From contig DLGT01000095.1 of assembly GCA_002482845.1 (NCBI GenBank), forward strand, positions 43,754 through 107,753: a stretch of DNA of 64,000 bases. The letters are read 5' to 3'. Each line of letters begins with the position of its first letter. Within the stretch, counting starts at the first letter, position 1. Below are positions 54,676 to 63,653 of this stretch, piece after piece. This DNA comes from Saprospiraceae bacterium UBA7687. Lineage in GTDB: Bacteria; Bacteroidota; Bacteroidia; Chitinophagales; Saprospiraceae. The notes under the pieces are model-generated. The model saw only the letters and a program-made list of their open reading frames with translations, was not told where the DNA came from and ran no database searches. The position numbers were made by a program, and so were the translations under genes.

Positions 54676-55722
54676 TTAACTTTCATCATCATAATAAAGT
54701 ATGTAGTATTTCCTACCTTCATTATCTGTTCCTTTTTCAATTTTGTTTTTGTCGCCATGGACGTAAATATGAAAGTTTTTGTCCAGTTTTATGATACTTT
54801 TAAATACGCGTGATTGTTTTTTAACTGCATAGTCTGAGATATCAAACTCATCATTTAATGAAGCTGATCTAGTATTTTGGTACTCTTGTTTATAATCTTG
54901 AAAAGCTTCTACTACTTTGTCATCTTTAAATACTCTGACTTCGTATTCTGCTGCGTCGAACTTTTCCTGATGTTTAAAGTATTCAAATGAGCGATTCATG
55001 ACAGCGGCTTCATCTGTTTTGTCAGTGTCAAACTCCTTCGACATTCTATCTTTAATAAAGTTTTTAGTAGCCTGGATATAGTTTTTTGTTTGATGGTAAT
55101 CATCTGCTCTTGCTGTAATCATAAGAAACTCTTCACGCCAATATGCTGCTTCTTTGTATCTATTACTGTGGTCAATATTACAAATTTTAAATCCACTTTC
55201 TCTTTCAGTATTAAAAATAAGACAGCCTTTATCTAATTTTCCAATATTGGTACCCACATCTTTAGTAAGGATGAAATCTGTACTTCGTGTATCCAACTTT
55301 AGAAACTGATCTTTGTTTTCAGTTTTAAATATACCAACAGCATCTACCAATTCATCATCGACAAGAACATTTTTAAAATAAGAGATATATAACTCTCCTG
55401 ATTTAATGTTAGGATGTTTGGACTTTTCATACAGATGTCTTGCTATTTTGACAGATTGTTCGTGTATGCATGAGGGATCATCAAAAATATTGGCAACAAA
55501 ATTAAAAATAGGATTTAACTCTATTTCACCTGAAGAAAATGTAAAGTTAAAGAACTCCGGTTCCTTAAAGTGAGTCATAAAATACTTAAATAGTATTTGA
55601 TAAAGCTCTTCATCTTCTACTGAAAGCACGTCTTGAGAATAGGTAATATCTTCACCTTCTGAATGACTACCGATGTAATGGGCGACTATGGCTTCTAAAC
55701 TTGCTTCTATATAATTGATCAT
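54676..55722 (-). CDS. Nucleoid-associated protein of the NdpA/YejK family
   Basis: This 348-residue protein resembles the nucleoid-associated NdpA (YejK) family: soluble, starting with a helical segment IEASLEAIVAHYIGSHSEGE, followed by IYKYF-like and SGELYISYFKNVLVDDELVDAVGIFKTEN, the alpha/beta core, and GCLIFNTERESGFKICNIDHSN with REEFL. The C-terminal ~60 residues include a KSIIKLDKNFHIYVHG beta-hairpin. The role is inferred as nucleoid binding, not shown. It is 24 bases downstream of the ComM-like gene, on the same strand, so they are probably co-transcribed. Confidence 0.8.
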   Translation of the reverse strand: MINYIEASLEAIVAHYIGSHSEGEDITYSQDVLSVEDEELYQILFKYFMTHFKEPEFFNFTFSSGEIELNPIFNFVANIFDDPSCIHEQSVKIARHLYEKSKHPNIKSGELYISYFKNVLVDDELVDAVGIFKTENKDQFLKLDTRSTDFILTKDVGTNIGKLDKGCLIFNTERESGFKICNIDHSNRYKEAAYWREEFLMITARADDYHQTKNYIQATKNFIKDRMSKEFDTDKTDEAAVMNRSFEYFKHQEKFDAAEYEVRVFKDDKVVEAFQDYKQEYQNTRSASLNDEFDISDYAVKKQSRVFKSIIKLDKNFHIYVHGDKNKIEKGTDNEGRKYYILYYDDES

Positions 55723-55746
55723 AAAATTTTATATTACTTTAAATAC

Positions 55747-57303
55747 TTATCCAGCCCAACCTTCTCTATCAAGACTTCTGTACTGAATAGCTTCTGCTAA
55801 ATGTTCTATCTTTATATCTGCGCTTCCTGCTAGATCCGCACCAGTACGAGCTACTTTAAGGATTCGGTCGTATGCTCTGGCAGACAGTTGTAATCTTGTC
55901 ATTGCTGTTTTGAGCAAGTTGGCGCCAGCAGGCGTAAGTTCACAAACGTCTCTCACCATTCGACTTGGCATTTGGGCATTGCTAAAGATACCTGGTTGGT
56001 CCTTAAATCTTTCGTTTTGAATGTTTCTAGCTCTGACTACTCTTTCTACGATTTGCTCAGATGTTTCTGAACTATATTCATGATTTGACAACTCATCATA
56101 TGATACTGGAGTGACTTCTACATGCAAATCGATACGGTCTAATAATGGCCCAGAGATTTTTGTCAGGTATTTTTTTACGACGCCTGGACCACAAACACAA
56201 TCTTTTTCTGGATGGTTATAAAAACCACATGGGCAAGGATTCATGGAGGCAATAAGCATAAAACTGGCAGGATAGTCGACTGATATTTTGGCTCTTGAAA
56301 TGGTAACTTTTCTTTCTTCCATTGGTTGGCGCATGACTTCAAGCACCTGTCGCTTGAATTCTGGCAATTCATCCAAAAACAATACACCATTGTGAGCCAA
56401 TGATATCTCACCAGGATTAGGATTAGAGCCTCCTCCTACAAGGGCTACATCACTTATGGTATGATGAGGGGATCGAAATGGTCTCTCTGTCACCAACGAT
56501 GAGTCTGTCCCAAGAATACCTGCTACCGAATGTATCTTTGTGGTTTCGAGAGCTTCATATAAATTTAAAGGTGGTAGGATGGTAGGTAACCTTCTAGCTA
56601 ACATGGTTTTGCCAGCGCCAGGAGGACCGATCAATATAACGTTGTGACCACCTGCGGCCGCAAGCTCGAGGGCACGTTTGATATTTTCTTGTCCTTTTAC
56701 ATCACTGAAGTTTACGGCATATTGATTGGAAGTATCAGCAAAAACTTCACGAGTGTCATATACTACAGGTGTTAGTGTGATTTCACCTTTTATAAAATCG
56801 ATGGCTTGTTTCATATTTTCAATACCATAAACATCAATACCTGATACGATGGCTGCTTCTCGAGCATTTGCTTTTGGTAGGAAAAAGGATTTGAAGCCTT
56901 CTTTTCGTGCTTGAATTGCTATGGGTAGTGCTCCTTTTATAGGTCTGAGTTCACCATCTAAGGCAACTTCGCCCATAAAAATAATCTTTTCTAGATCTGC
57001 TTTATTGAGTTGATCTGTTGACGCTAAGATACCCATAGCTATAGGCAGATCATACGCAGAGCCTTCTTTGCGAATATCAGCTGGAGCAAGATTTACGACA
57101 AGTTTGACACGAGGTACGTTCAGACCTATGTTTTTAATGGCAGCTTCTATTCTTTGCCATCCTTCTTTCACAGCATTGTCAGGGAGCCCTACTAAAAAAT
57201 AACCTTGTTTGCCAGCAGCTACTACGCCACCCGCATTGACTTCGACGGTTATTGTTTGTGCTTCTACTCCGTGTACTGCACTTGCATATGTTTTTGAAAG
57301 CAT
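55747..57303 (-). CDS. comM: YifB/ComM-family AAA+ ATPase (Mg-chelatase-like)
   Basis: This 518-residue ATPase is the ComM/YifB family, known to promote branch migration during natural transformation in Vibrio. The N-terminal ~170 residues (MLSKTYASAVHGVEAQTITV, GLPDNAVKEGWQRIEAA) resemble a Lon protease-like domain. The AAA module has Walker A GPPGAGKTMLARRLP, the substrate-recognition SPHHTISDVALVGGG, Walker B GVLFLDELPEF, and a Cys-rich insert CPCGFYNHPEKDCVCG, typical of this family. The C-terminal Mg-chelatase domain ends LAEAIQYRSLDREGW. Natural transformation in this organism is an inference only. Confidence 0.95.
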   Translation of the reverse strand: MLSKTYASAVHGVEAQTITVEVNAGGVVAAGKQGYFLVGLPDNAVKEGWQRIEAAIKNIGLNVPRVKLVVNLAPADIRKEGSAYDLPIAMGILASTDQLNKADLEKIIFMGEVALDGELRPIKGALPIAIQARKEGFKSFFLPKANAREAAIVSGIDVYGIENMKQAIDFIKGEITLTPVVYDTREVFADTSNQYAVNFSDVKGQENIKRALELAAAGGHNVILIGPPGAGKTMLARRLPTILPPLNLYEALETTKIHSVAGILGTDSSLVTERPFRSPHHTISDVALVGGGSNPNPGEISLAHNGVLFLDELPEFKRQVLEVMRQPMEERKVTISRAKISVDYPASFMLIASMNPCPCGFYNHPEKDCVCGPGVVKKYLTKISGPLLDRIDLHVEVTPVSYDELSNHEYSSETSEQIVERVVRARNIQNERFKDQPGIFSNAQMPSRMVRDVCELTPAGANLLKTAMTRLQLSARAYDRILKVARTGADLAGSADIKIEHLAEAIQYRSLDREGWAG

Positions 57304-57414
57304 GTTTTCAGTTTTCTTTAAGAGGATAAAGATATACTTCTTTCACAATATTATTGAAGTAATTGATTTACATTTATAAAAATGACAGATTATCGTTAGC
57401 ATCAATTTTTTTAA

Positions 57415-57448
57415 AAATGAGGTGTTAAAAATGCTTAACACCTCATTT
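57415..57448 (-). terminator. Terminator of the GCS2-CBS gene
   Basis: AAATGAGGTGTTAA and TTAACACCTCATTT form a perfect 14-bp stem with a 6-base loop. On the minus strand it lies 9 bases after the stop codon of 57457-59370 and is followed by T-rich sequence. Confidence 0.88.
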
Positions 57449-57456
57449 TATATTGA

Positions 57457-59370
57457 TTACTTCATTCTTTCGATTAGTCTTGCTGTGATCCTAAGAAACT
57501 CTGTTTCAGATATAAGTCCTACTAGTTCTTCGCCATTCACCACAGGAAGACAACCTATTTTATTTTCCTTCATTAGCTTCATAGCATCAAGGATATTGGT
57601 CTCTTGTGTGACAGTAATTGGATTTTGTATCATTATCTCAGAGACAAGCGTGGTTTTTTTAGGATTTTGTCGGTTTTTGATATAATTCCTTAATAACAAT
57701 CTTGCTGTTACTAGACCCACCAATTTCCCTTTGGTGTCTTCTACAGGTGTATATCTTATGGTATTCCAATCCATCAATTCTGCTACAAGATCTACGATAT
57801 CGTCCTTCTGTACGGTATAAAGATCAGTGAGCATAAACTCTGATACTTTGAGGTGTGATGGTTTGTAAAGTTTAAGGTCGTCTATACTAGGCATTTCCCA
57901 CTCGTGTACAGGTTTATTAGATTGTTGATTATTGATCATGGTCGCTGTGAGTACACTCAGAGCTTCGTCTGTATTTGAGTTTTCGTGTAGTTTTGTGAAA
58001 GCACGTAGCATCCATCTTGCGCCAGTCATGTGTTTTTCAGCACGCTGTTGGATTACATTTAAGTATTTGTCTATATCTGCTTTATTTACATTTCGTGACT
58101 CTAGACCTTTTCTTGCAATAGGTATAAGCCGTTGAATAAGATCTACCGCGGAGATTTTTTCGTCATTAAACCAAGTAAACTTAGAGTCCACACCAAATTT
58201 TGCTGCTTTACCGAAATTATCACGAGCATCTACAAATGACATCATCTTTCTAATATCGCCTACTTCATCTGCCATTCCGATCATACAACCGAGCCAAAAA
58301 CAAGAATTAGCAACTTCATCAAGGACGGTAGGGCCTGAAGGTAGGATCCTATTCTCAATACGTAAATGTGGTTTTCCATTCTCGCTGATGCCATAACATG
58401 GTCTATTCCATCTGTACACCGTACTATTGTGCACCTGAAGTGACCTAAGTTTAGGTACTTGGCCGTTTTTGATCATTGCTTGTGAATCTTCTTCTACGTC
58501 GCTACTCAACAATACACGGAAACGAGCAATATCTTCTTTATATATTTCTAAAATAGAGTCGTGTAACCAATCTCTACCGAAACTTACCCTTGGACTACGC
58601 TCGCGCATATGGTCATGCGTGGTACGTGTGTCTAGAGACTGTTGGAATAGCGCGATTCTTGTCTCGTGCCATAATCTTTTACCGAATACAATAGGACTAT
58701 TAGCAGCGATGGCCATCATTGGTCCGGCAAGAGCCTGAGCGATATTGTACATTTTGACAAAATCTTTTGGGGCTACTTGTAAGTGGACTTGAAAACTCGT
58801 ATTGCTTGCTTCTAGTAACGGTGAGCTATGCTTTACTAATAATTCGTCAATACCTACGATACGCAATTCATATGACTGGCCGATTAGTTGTTTGTCTAAG
58901 GCTTCCATTAAGGCAAAATATCGTTTTTTGGGCGTGAGATTTTCCATTTCTAAGTGGTATTTTCTCAACGTCGGCAAAATTCCAGTTAGCACTATGGATG
59001 TATTCATACCATCTAGTACGTCTTGGATTTTATTGAGTTTACCAGAGTTTTCTTCTTCTAAAGCAGAGAAACAGTCACCTTCGAAAACTCTCGGGTCTAG
59101 GTTTGTCTCTAGGTTAAACTTGGCGAGCTCTGTCTCCACCCATGGATAGTGGGTCATTTTGTCTAGGGCTTCCATGGCCACTAGTGCGGGTTTGAATGTA
59201 TCTTTATCTACCATGACCATTTCTTGTTCGGCACCAATACGGACGACATCGGATTCAAACCAGTCATTTTCTATCATATATTCTAGTGCACTTACATCAT
59301 TTAGTAGTGACTTGACAAATTTTTGCATTTGTTTTTGGTCATTAACCAGCGATACTTTCTGTTCTCCCAT
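57457..59370 (-). CDS. GCS2-type carboxylate-amine ligase fused to paired CBS domains
   Basis: This ~637-residue cytoplasmic protein joins two modules. Residues ~15-400 match the glutamate-cysteine ligase family 2 (ATP-grasp-like carboxylate-amine ligase) fold, with GAEQEMVMVDKDTF near the N-terminus, NTSFQVHLQVAPKDFV, and an active-site Glu/His pattern in RIENRILPSGPTVLDEVA. Residues ~505-635 hold two CBS motifs: VSEFMLTDLYTVQKDDIVDLVAELMDW and VSEIMIQNPITVTQETNILDAMKLM, with GLVTARLL and GLISETEFLRI. CBS pairs bind adenosyl ligands and often control the attached enzyme. The upstream start at 59481 adds 37 unrelated residues. The amine and carboxylate substrates are unknown. Confidence 0.9.
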   Translation of the reverse strand: MGEQKVSLVNDQKQMQKFVKSLLNDVSALEYMIENDWFESDVVRIGAEQEMVMVDKDTFKPALVAMEALDKMTHYPWVETELAKFNLETNLDPRVFEGDCFSALEEENSGKLNKIQDVLDGMNTSIVLTGILPTLRKYHLEMENLTPKKRYFALMEALDKQLIGQSYELRIVGIDELLVKHSSPLLEASNTSFQVHLQVAPKDFVKMYNIAQALAGPMMAIAANSPIVFGKRLWHETRIALFQQSLDTRTTHDHMRERSPRVSFGRDWLHDSILEIYKEDIARFRVLLSSDVEEDSQAMIKNGQVPKLRSLQVHNSTVYRWNRPCYGISENGKPHLRIENRILPSGPTVLDEVANSCFWLGCMIGMADEVGDIRKMMSFVDARDNFGKAAKFGVDSKFTWFNDEKISAVDLIQRLIPIARKGLESRNVNKADIDKYLNVIQQRAEKHMTGARWMLRAFTKLHENSNTDEALSVLTATMINNQQSNKPVHEWEMPSIDDLKLYKPSHLKVSEFMLTDLYTVQKDDIVDLVAELMDWNTIRYTPVEDTKGKLVGLVTARLLLRNYIKNRQNPKKTTLVSEIMIQNPITVTQETNILDAMKLMKENKIGCLPVVNGEELVGLISETEFLRITARLIERMK

Positions 59371-59540
59371 TTTAATATTTTTAGTTATTTTATTTAACCG
59401 ATTATTACTACTTCCAAATAAGATACCAAACTTTTGGTTTGACCCCACAATATATAGCAGGTCGATAAATATTATGATCATTTAATCGAATATTTTTTTT
59501 GGAAGCCAAATTTTTTATTTAAGCAATCTTTATTTGAGCT

Positions 59541-59568
59541 TTGGAGAACATCATTTTCTTTATTTTTG
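59541..59568 (+). promoter_or_regulatory. Promoter of the 59620 lipoprotein operon
   Basis: TTG at 59541-59543, a 17-base spacer and TATTTTTG at 59561-59568 fit the Bacteroidota promoter. Start codons follow 33 to 57 bases downstream. Confidence 0.6.
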
Positions 59569-59619
59569 CAATTTATATAACCTAATTTTAGTTATATAGG
59601 TATGAATCTAGTTCAATCA

Positions 59620-60141
59620 ATGAAAATGAAGTATTTAAAAATATTTAGTATTTTCCTAATATTTAGTATTTTAGGATGTGAAAAAGAAAGGGTGCCGCTC
59701 TTTGAAGTAAATTTGGATGCAGAATTTGAAATCCAATCAGGCTTAAATACCATATCTACGCATGTGTTTATCATTAAAGATGTACCTACAAACTATAAAA
59801 TTTCGGCAGATAATCGTGGTGTAGATACTAGTCAGATTACAAATATTCAATCGGGGAGAGGGCTTTTGAAAGCAAAGTTTGGAAGTGCTGATTATGATTT
59901 TATCAGTAGGGTTTCTGTGTATGCATTGTCAAAGAGCGACCCAACCTTGAGGAGAGAAATGTTTTATCTTGACTTTGTGCCTCTCGAAACAAATGAAGAA
60001 TTGCGAATGTTAAGTAGTACTTCAGAATTGAGAGAAATCTTAAAGGATGAGTATATAGATGTGGAAGTCAGGCTCAATTTTAGATCATTTACAGGACCTA
60101 GCCTCCCTACGAGATTGGTTTTTGGTTATGCTGTATTTTAA
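59620..60141 (+). CDS. Lipoprotein of unknown function
   Basis: This ~173-residue protein has a lipoprotein signal (FSIFLIFSILGC, lipobox ILGC). The mature part is beta-rich, with FEVNLDAEFEIQSGLNTIS and a block IDVEVRLNFRSFTGPSLPTRLVFGYAVF. It does not match a family I know. ATGs at 59602, 59620 and 59626 are all possible; the 59620 start gives the most compact signal peptide. The 103-residue gene follows 28 bases later, so they probably form an operon with the promoter at 59541-59568. Confidence 0.72.
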   Translation: MKMKYLKIFSIFLIFSILGCEKERVPLFEVNLDAEFEIQSGLNTISTHVFIIKDVPTNYKISADNRGVDTSQITNIQSGRGLLKAKFGSADYDFISRVSVYALSKSDPTLRREMFYLDFVPLETNEELRMLSSTSELREILKDEYIDVEVRLNFRSFTGPSLPTRLVFGYAVF

Positions 60142-60169
60142 AACATACCCTTAATTATTTTATCTTATT

Positions 60170-60481
60170 ATGTCAGATACCGGTGGAAATACAAGATTTA
60201 TGGTCGAGTTTACCCTGCCTCATGATTTTACAAGAGAGATGGCAGATACGATACCCGAACAACGTGTAGTCGTAGATAGACACTTCTATAATGGTAAAAT
60301 CTTGTCCTACACACTTGCATCTGATAGAAGTAAATTGTGGTCTGTATTTGTTTGTAACAGTGAGGCGGAACTCATTAATTTGATAGAGAGCTTACCAATG
60401 ACTAGATTTTTTGATTATAATTACAGTCAGATTTTGTTTCATGAGATGGTTTCACACTTTCCATCTTTTTCATTAAATTAA
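60170..60481 (+). CDS. Small dimeric alpha/beta-barrel-like protein
   Basis: This 103-residue soluble protein (starting MSDTGGNTRFMVEFTLPHDF) has the strand-helix pattern of a ferredoxin-like dimeric alpha+beta barrel, resembling muconolactone isomerase-like or YciI-like proteins: FMVEFTL strand, REMADTIPEQRVVVDRHF helix-strand, LASDRSKLWSVFVC strand, SEAELINLIESLP helix, FFDYNYSQILFHEM strand. Similar proteins bind small molecules or catalyse isomerisations, but no catalytic residues can be named. It ends 45 bases before the REP-like hairpin cluster, whose first hairpin with T-tract acts as terminator. Confidence 0.72.
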   Translation: MSDTGGNTRFMVEFTLPHDFTREMADTIPEQRVVVDRHFYNGKILSYTLASDRSKLWSVFVCNSEAELINLIESLPMTRFFDYNYSQILFHEMVSHFPSFSLN

Positions 60482-60526
60482 TTGTGCTTTGTTAAATTAA
60501 AAGCTAGCTACACAATCTAATTAATT

Positions 60527-60550
60527 CAAGCCTTTCAGGCTTGTTTTTTT
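60527..60550 (+). terminator. Terminator of the 59620-60481 operon (first hairpin of a REP-like cluster)
   Basis: CAAGCCT and AGGCTTG form a perfect 7-bp stem with a 3-base loop, directly followed by seven T residues. Confidence 0.82.
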
Positions 60551-60609
60551 AGTCATTTTTACAGTAGGTTACACCTACGGTTATTAAAATTAAAGCCTTT
60601 TCAGGCTTA
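60527..60609. repeat. REP-like triple-hairpin cluster
   Basis: Three small hairpins lie in a row: CAAGCCT/AGGCTTG (60527-60543), GTAGGT/ACCTAC (60564-60578) and AAGCCT/AGGCTT (60593-60608). The first and third share the AAGCCT stem. The block lies in the 527-base gap between the small barrel gene and the CHU_C gene; the rest of that gap holds the second MITE and AT-rich sequence. Confidence 0.65.
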
Positions 60610-60771
60610 GGAATATCATGTGACTTAAAGCTAACAAAAGTAGCATTAAGGTAATAAGATTATTATTCCTATATTATTAGTATTTAGTAGCTTGAGCATG
60701 AAAAATATCTTCATATTTTTGATTACATAAACACTATTCACTACTTTTATGATTAAATAGGTAATAACTAA

Positions 60772-60956
60772 GAGTATGTTTAAATTTTTATTGCCTTATA
60801 AGCAATATCTTATGAACCTGACATCAAAGTAGTCTCATTGTTTAGTGCACCTGCCTTTCTATTACATTGCCGGCAGACAGGCTAAACTCTTTAATTCTTT
60901 TATCGTCAGAGCCATAATCTATTGATTAGCAACTAAGAAAATTTTTAAACATACTT
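60772..60956. mobile_element. MITE-like element, copy 2 (185 bp), inverted relative to copy 1
   Basis: The left end is GAGTATGTTTAAA and the right end TTTAAACATACTT, with the last base mutated from C. TAA at 60769-60771 and TAA at 60957-60959 are a 3-bp target duplication, again TNA. The sequence matches the reverse complement of 8579-8731 over nearly its full length, with ~32 extra bases at the centre inside the GTTTAGT...CTAAAC palindrome; the extra part contains a TGCCGGCA palindrome. The CHU_C gene starts 52 bases after the element. Confidence 0.85.
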
Positions 60957-61008
60957 TAAAGAAAATAGATAGATTTTGTGTAAACCGAAAAGTTTTTTAG
61001 AGAATTGT

Positions 61009-63345
61009 ATGAGGGTAGTAAAGCTAATATTGACTTTTATTATAGCTTTTAATACCATAGTTGACGCACAACCTACTATTTGTAGTGGTACGCCTGCTAT
61101 GACATCTTTTTGTTCAGATGCTTGTATCATTTGTGATATAGATGGTTTTACAGGTATTAACAATAGTACTACAACTGGACAGGCACCACCTGATTTTTGT
61201 ACCACTTTTGTGCATCATATGCAATGGATTGGTTTTGTAGCGGGTACTGCTAATGTAAGTATAGAGATCACTGTTTTTAATTGTAAACAAAACGAAGGAT
61301 TAGAAGTTGGACTATATGAAAGTTTTGATTGTCTGAACTTTCGAAAAGTGAGTGAATGTGATACGGATATCAGAGAAAATGAATCAAAGGTTTTTACTAA
61401 CACCGTACCCCTAACTATAGGTCAATACTATTATTTTGTCATGGATGGAAGTAGTGGCGACGTATGTAATTATTCTATAAAAGTACTGAATGGTTCCACC
61501 AAAGTAGATCCGCTAGATAATGCAGCATTCATAGATATGCCCGAAAAAGTATGTCAGTTTGATAGTTTTGAAATAAAGACACCTGGTATTGCAGGTGCTA
61601 TTTTTTATAATTGGACCTTAAACGGGCAGACCATTCACAATGGTACAGCGTTTCAATATGCTTTTGCCAATCCTGGTAGGTATAATATATGTCTCAACCC
61701 TTCTAATGTGTGCGACCAAGCGCCGCAATCGTGCAAAAACGTAGAGGTGATACAAGGGTCACGGTCATCATTCAGCCATCAAGTTTGTTTTGGTGAATGT
61801 TATAATTTTGAAGGGACAGATTATTGTGCTACTGGACTTTATGACATCATCTATACAGCTGCAAATGGTTGTGATAGTATCGTCACGCTAGATTTACTAG
61901 TGGATGATCGCATAGAAACATATGCATCTTTGTTTCTTTGTAGAGGAGATACCCTTTTCATAGGGGATAGTTTGTTTCTTACTGACGGTAGGCATCAGGC
62001 GGTCATACAGACGGAAGAAAACTGTAATGTTTACCTTACATTTGACCTAACGGTACTTGAGTGCGATATCCAAGTTGCCACTGCGGTTACCCCTGTAAGA
62101 TGTTACCAAGAAAACTCGGGAAGTATCCGTTTTTCTGTTACCCAAGGTACACCACCTTTTGTGTACAAAGGTTACAAAATAGAGAATCAAAGTATTACAT
62201 TCATAGGAAACATTACGGGTTTAAATAATGAAATTGAAATACCTGGTGTGGATGAGGGCAATTATATTTTTGAAATCACAGACCTGTATGGGAATATTCA
62301 TATTGTCAATGTATTTGTCTCTCAACCTAGTAATATCACCATAGATCAATACGTCACTGATTATAATACCTATCAAGTATCTTGTTATGGTGGATCGGAT
62401 GGCGCTTTTGTGGTAAAACCGATCGGAGGAGTGACTCCTTATACCTATTCACATGTGGGACAAGTGTCTGTAAGTGACTCTTTGTTTGGTTTAATGGCAG
62501 GTACATATGAAACTCAAATTACAGATGCCAAAGGTTGTATATATACCATACAAACTGAACTTAGACAGCCAGATAGCTTGATGTTTGTTTTAGATCCAGA
62601 TAATCCAAATTGTGATGGATTAGGTACAGGTCGCATTCAAATCAACAATGTGGCAGGTGGACTAGCTCCTTACAGTTTTGCGATTAATGGTGGCGTTTAT
62701 GCAGAAAGCATGTCCTTCGAAAATCTTATGGAAGGAGATTATACCATTACAATAAAAGATAAAAATGAATGTACCACCGTACGGAAGGTATCTATCCTAG
62801 CGCCAGAAATACCGATTATAACCCTAAACGAAGAAGATGTCACACTGCGTCTTGGCGATAGTATTTTGCTAGAAGTGGTATCTAATCTAGACGATCAGGC
62901 TGTCGAATGGACGCCTGATTTGGGCCTTTCATGCGGTGAATGTTTGATTACTTCTGCGAGACCATTTGACAATACATCCTACATCGTGACGGTCACATCA
63001 AAAGATGGCTGTACAACTACAGCAAGGGTAAATATAGATATCGATAAACAAAGAAGCTTTGTGATATCAAATGTCATCACTGACAATGGTGACAATATCA
63101 ATGACAAGATGCGATATTTTGCTGGTACTGATGTGGCTGGGTTGGTAACATTTCAGGTATATGACCGATGGGGCAATCTCATCTATAGGTTAGACAGTAG
63201 CGAATCAGGCTTGGTAGATATACTATGGGATGGTACATACAAAGGCAGTAAGGTAGCAAGTGGTATTTATACATGGATTGCCCAAGTCGAGTATATAGAT
63301 GGAGAGGTAATAGGTTATAGTGGGAGTATTACGGTGATGAGGTGA
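61009..63345 (+). CDS. SprB-repeat surface protein with CHU_C/T9SS type B C-terminal domain
   Basis: This ~778-residue secreted protein begins with a signal peptide (MRVVKLILTFIIAFNTIVDA). Cys-rich N-terminal sequence with ICSGTPAMTSFCSDACIICD precedes a PKD-like Ig domain (residues ~175-245) and three SprB-type repeats near residues 360-605, each with CYxxxxGxixxxxxGGxxPYxYS... and a tail GxYxxxITDxxGC (examples: VSCYGGSDGAFVVKPIGGVT, GTYETQITDAKGC). The final ~90 residues (VTFQVYDRWGNLIYRL, DILWDGTYKGSKVASGIYTW) are the gliding-motility-associated CHU_C domain, a type B T9SS signal. The usual NVFSPNGDGxND entry is degenerate here (NVITDNGDNINDKM). The ATG at 61009 is preferred over a TTG 33 bases upstream. 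Confidence 0.93.
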   Translation: MRVVKLILTFIIAFNTIVDAQPTICSGTPAMTSFCSDACIICDIDGFTGINNSTTTGQAPPDFCTTFVHHMQWIGFVAGTANVSIEITVFNCKQNEGLEVGLYESFDCLNFRKVSECDTDIRENESKVFTNTVPLTIGQYYYFVMDGSSGDVCNYSIKVLNGSTKVDPLDNAAFIDMPEKVCQFDSFEIKTPGIAGAIFYNWTLNGQTIHNGTAFQYAFANPGRYNICLNPSNVCDQAPQSCKNVEVIQGSRSSFSHQVCFGECYNFEGTDYCATGLYDIIYTAANGCDSIVTLDLLVDDRIETYASLFLCRGDTLFIGDSLFLTDGRHQAVIQTEENCNVYLTFDLTVLECDIQVATAVTPVRCYQENSGSIRFSVTQGTPPFVYKGYKIENQSITFIGNITGLNNEIEIPGVDEGNYIFEITDLYGNIHIVNVFVSQPSNITIDQYVTDYNTYQVSCYGGSDGAFVVKPIGGVTPYTYSHVGQVSVSDSLFGLMAGTYETQITDAKGCIYTIQTELRQPDSLMFVLDPDNPNCDGLGTGRIQINNVAGGLAPYSFAINGGVYAESMSFENLMEGDYTITIKDKNECTTVRKVSILAPEIPIITLNEEDVTLRLGDSILLEVVSNLDDQAVEWTPDLGLSCGECLITSARPFDNTSYIVTVTSKDGCTTTARVNIDIDKQRSFVISNVITDNGDNINDKMRYFAGTDVAGLVTFQVYDRWGNLIYRLDSSESGLVDILWDGTYKGSKVASGIYTWIAQVEYIDGEVIGYSGSITVMR

Positions 63346-63398
63346 TGAGAAACAACTTTTAATAACGATTGTATCTACTGATTAAATACTATATTCTT

Positions 63399-63537
63399 GA
63401 GTCCACTCTTAAAATATAAATTTACTGATAATCAACCGTTTTTTACCCTGACCCTGAATGGAAACGCTTGATTATCAATGCAGTAGTGATCAATATTTCT
63501 CATTTTGTTTGAACTACGGACTTTTAGGAGTAGACTC
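63399..63537. mobile_element. ~139-bp hairpin-bearing inverted-repeat element, copy 2
   Basis: The ends GAGTCCACTCTTAAAA (63399-63414) and the reverse complement GAGTCTACTCCTAAAA at 63522-63537 match at 14 of 16 positions. The core has TGATAATCAA (63426-63435) and TTGATTATCA (63468-63477) around ACCCTGACCCTGAATGG, as in copy 1. The next inner bases pair in both copies with different bases. It accounts for most of the 308-base gap downstream of the CHU_C gene; the remainder shows nothing. No clear target duplication here. Confidence 0.75.
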
Positions 63538-63653
63538 ATTTATATATATTTATTTTTATTATTCAAACTTGGATTGGAACTTCTTTTACGACTTAATATA
63601 GCAATAAACCACGAAGACTATTTCTGTTGAATATCTCATCCTGGACAATGAAG

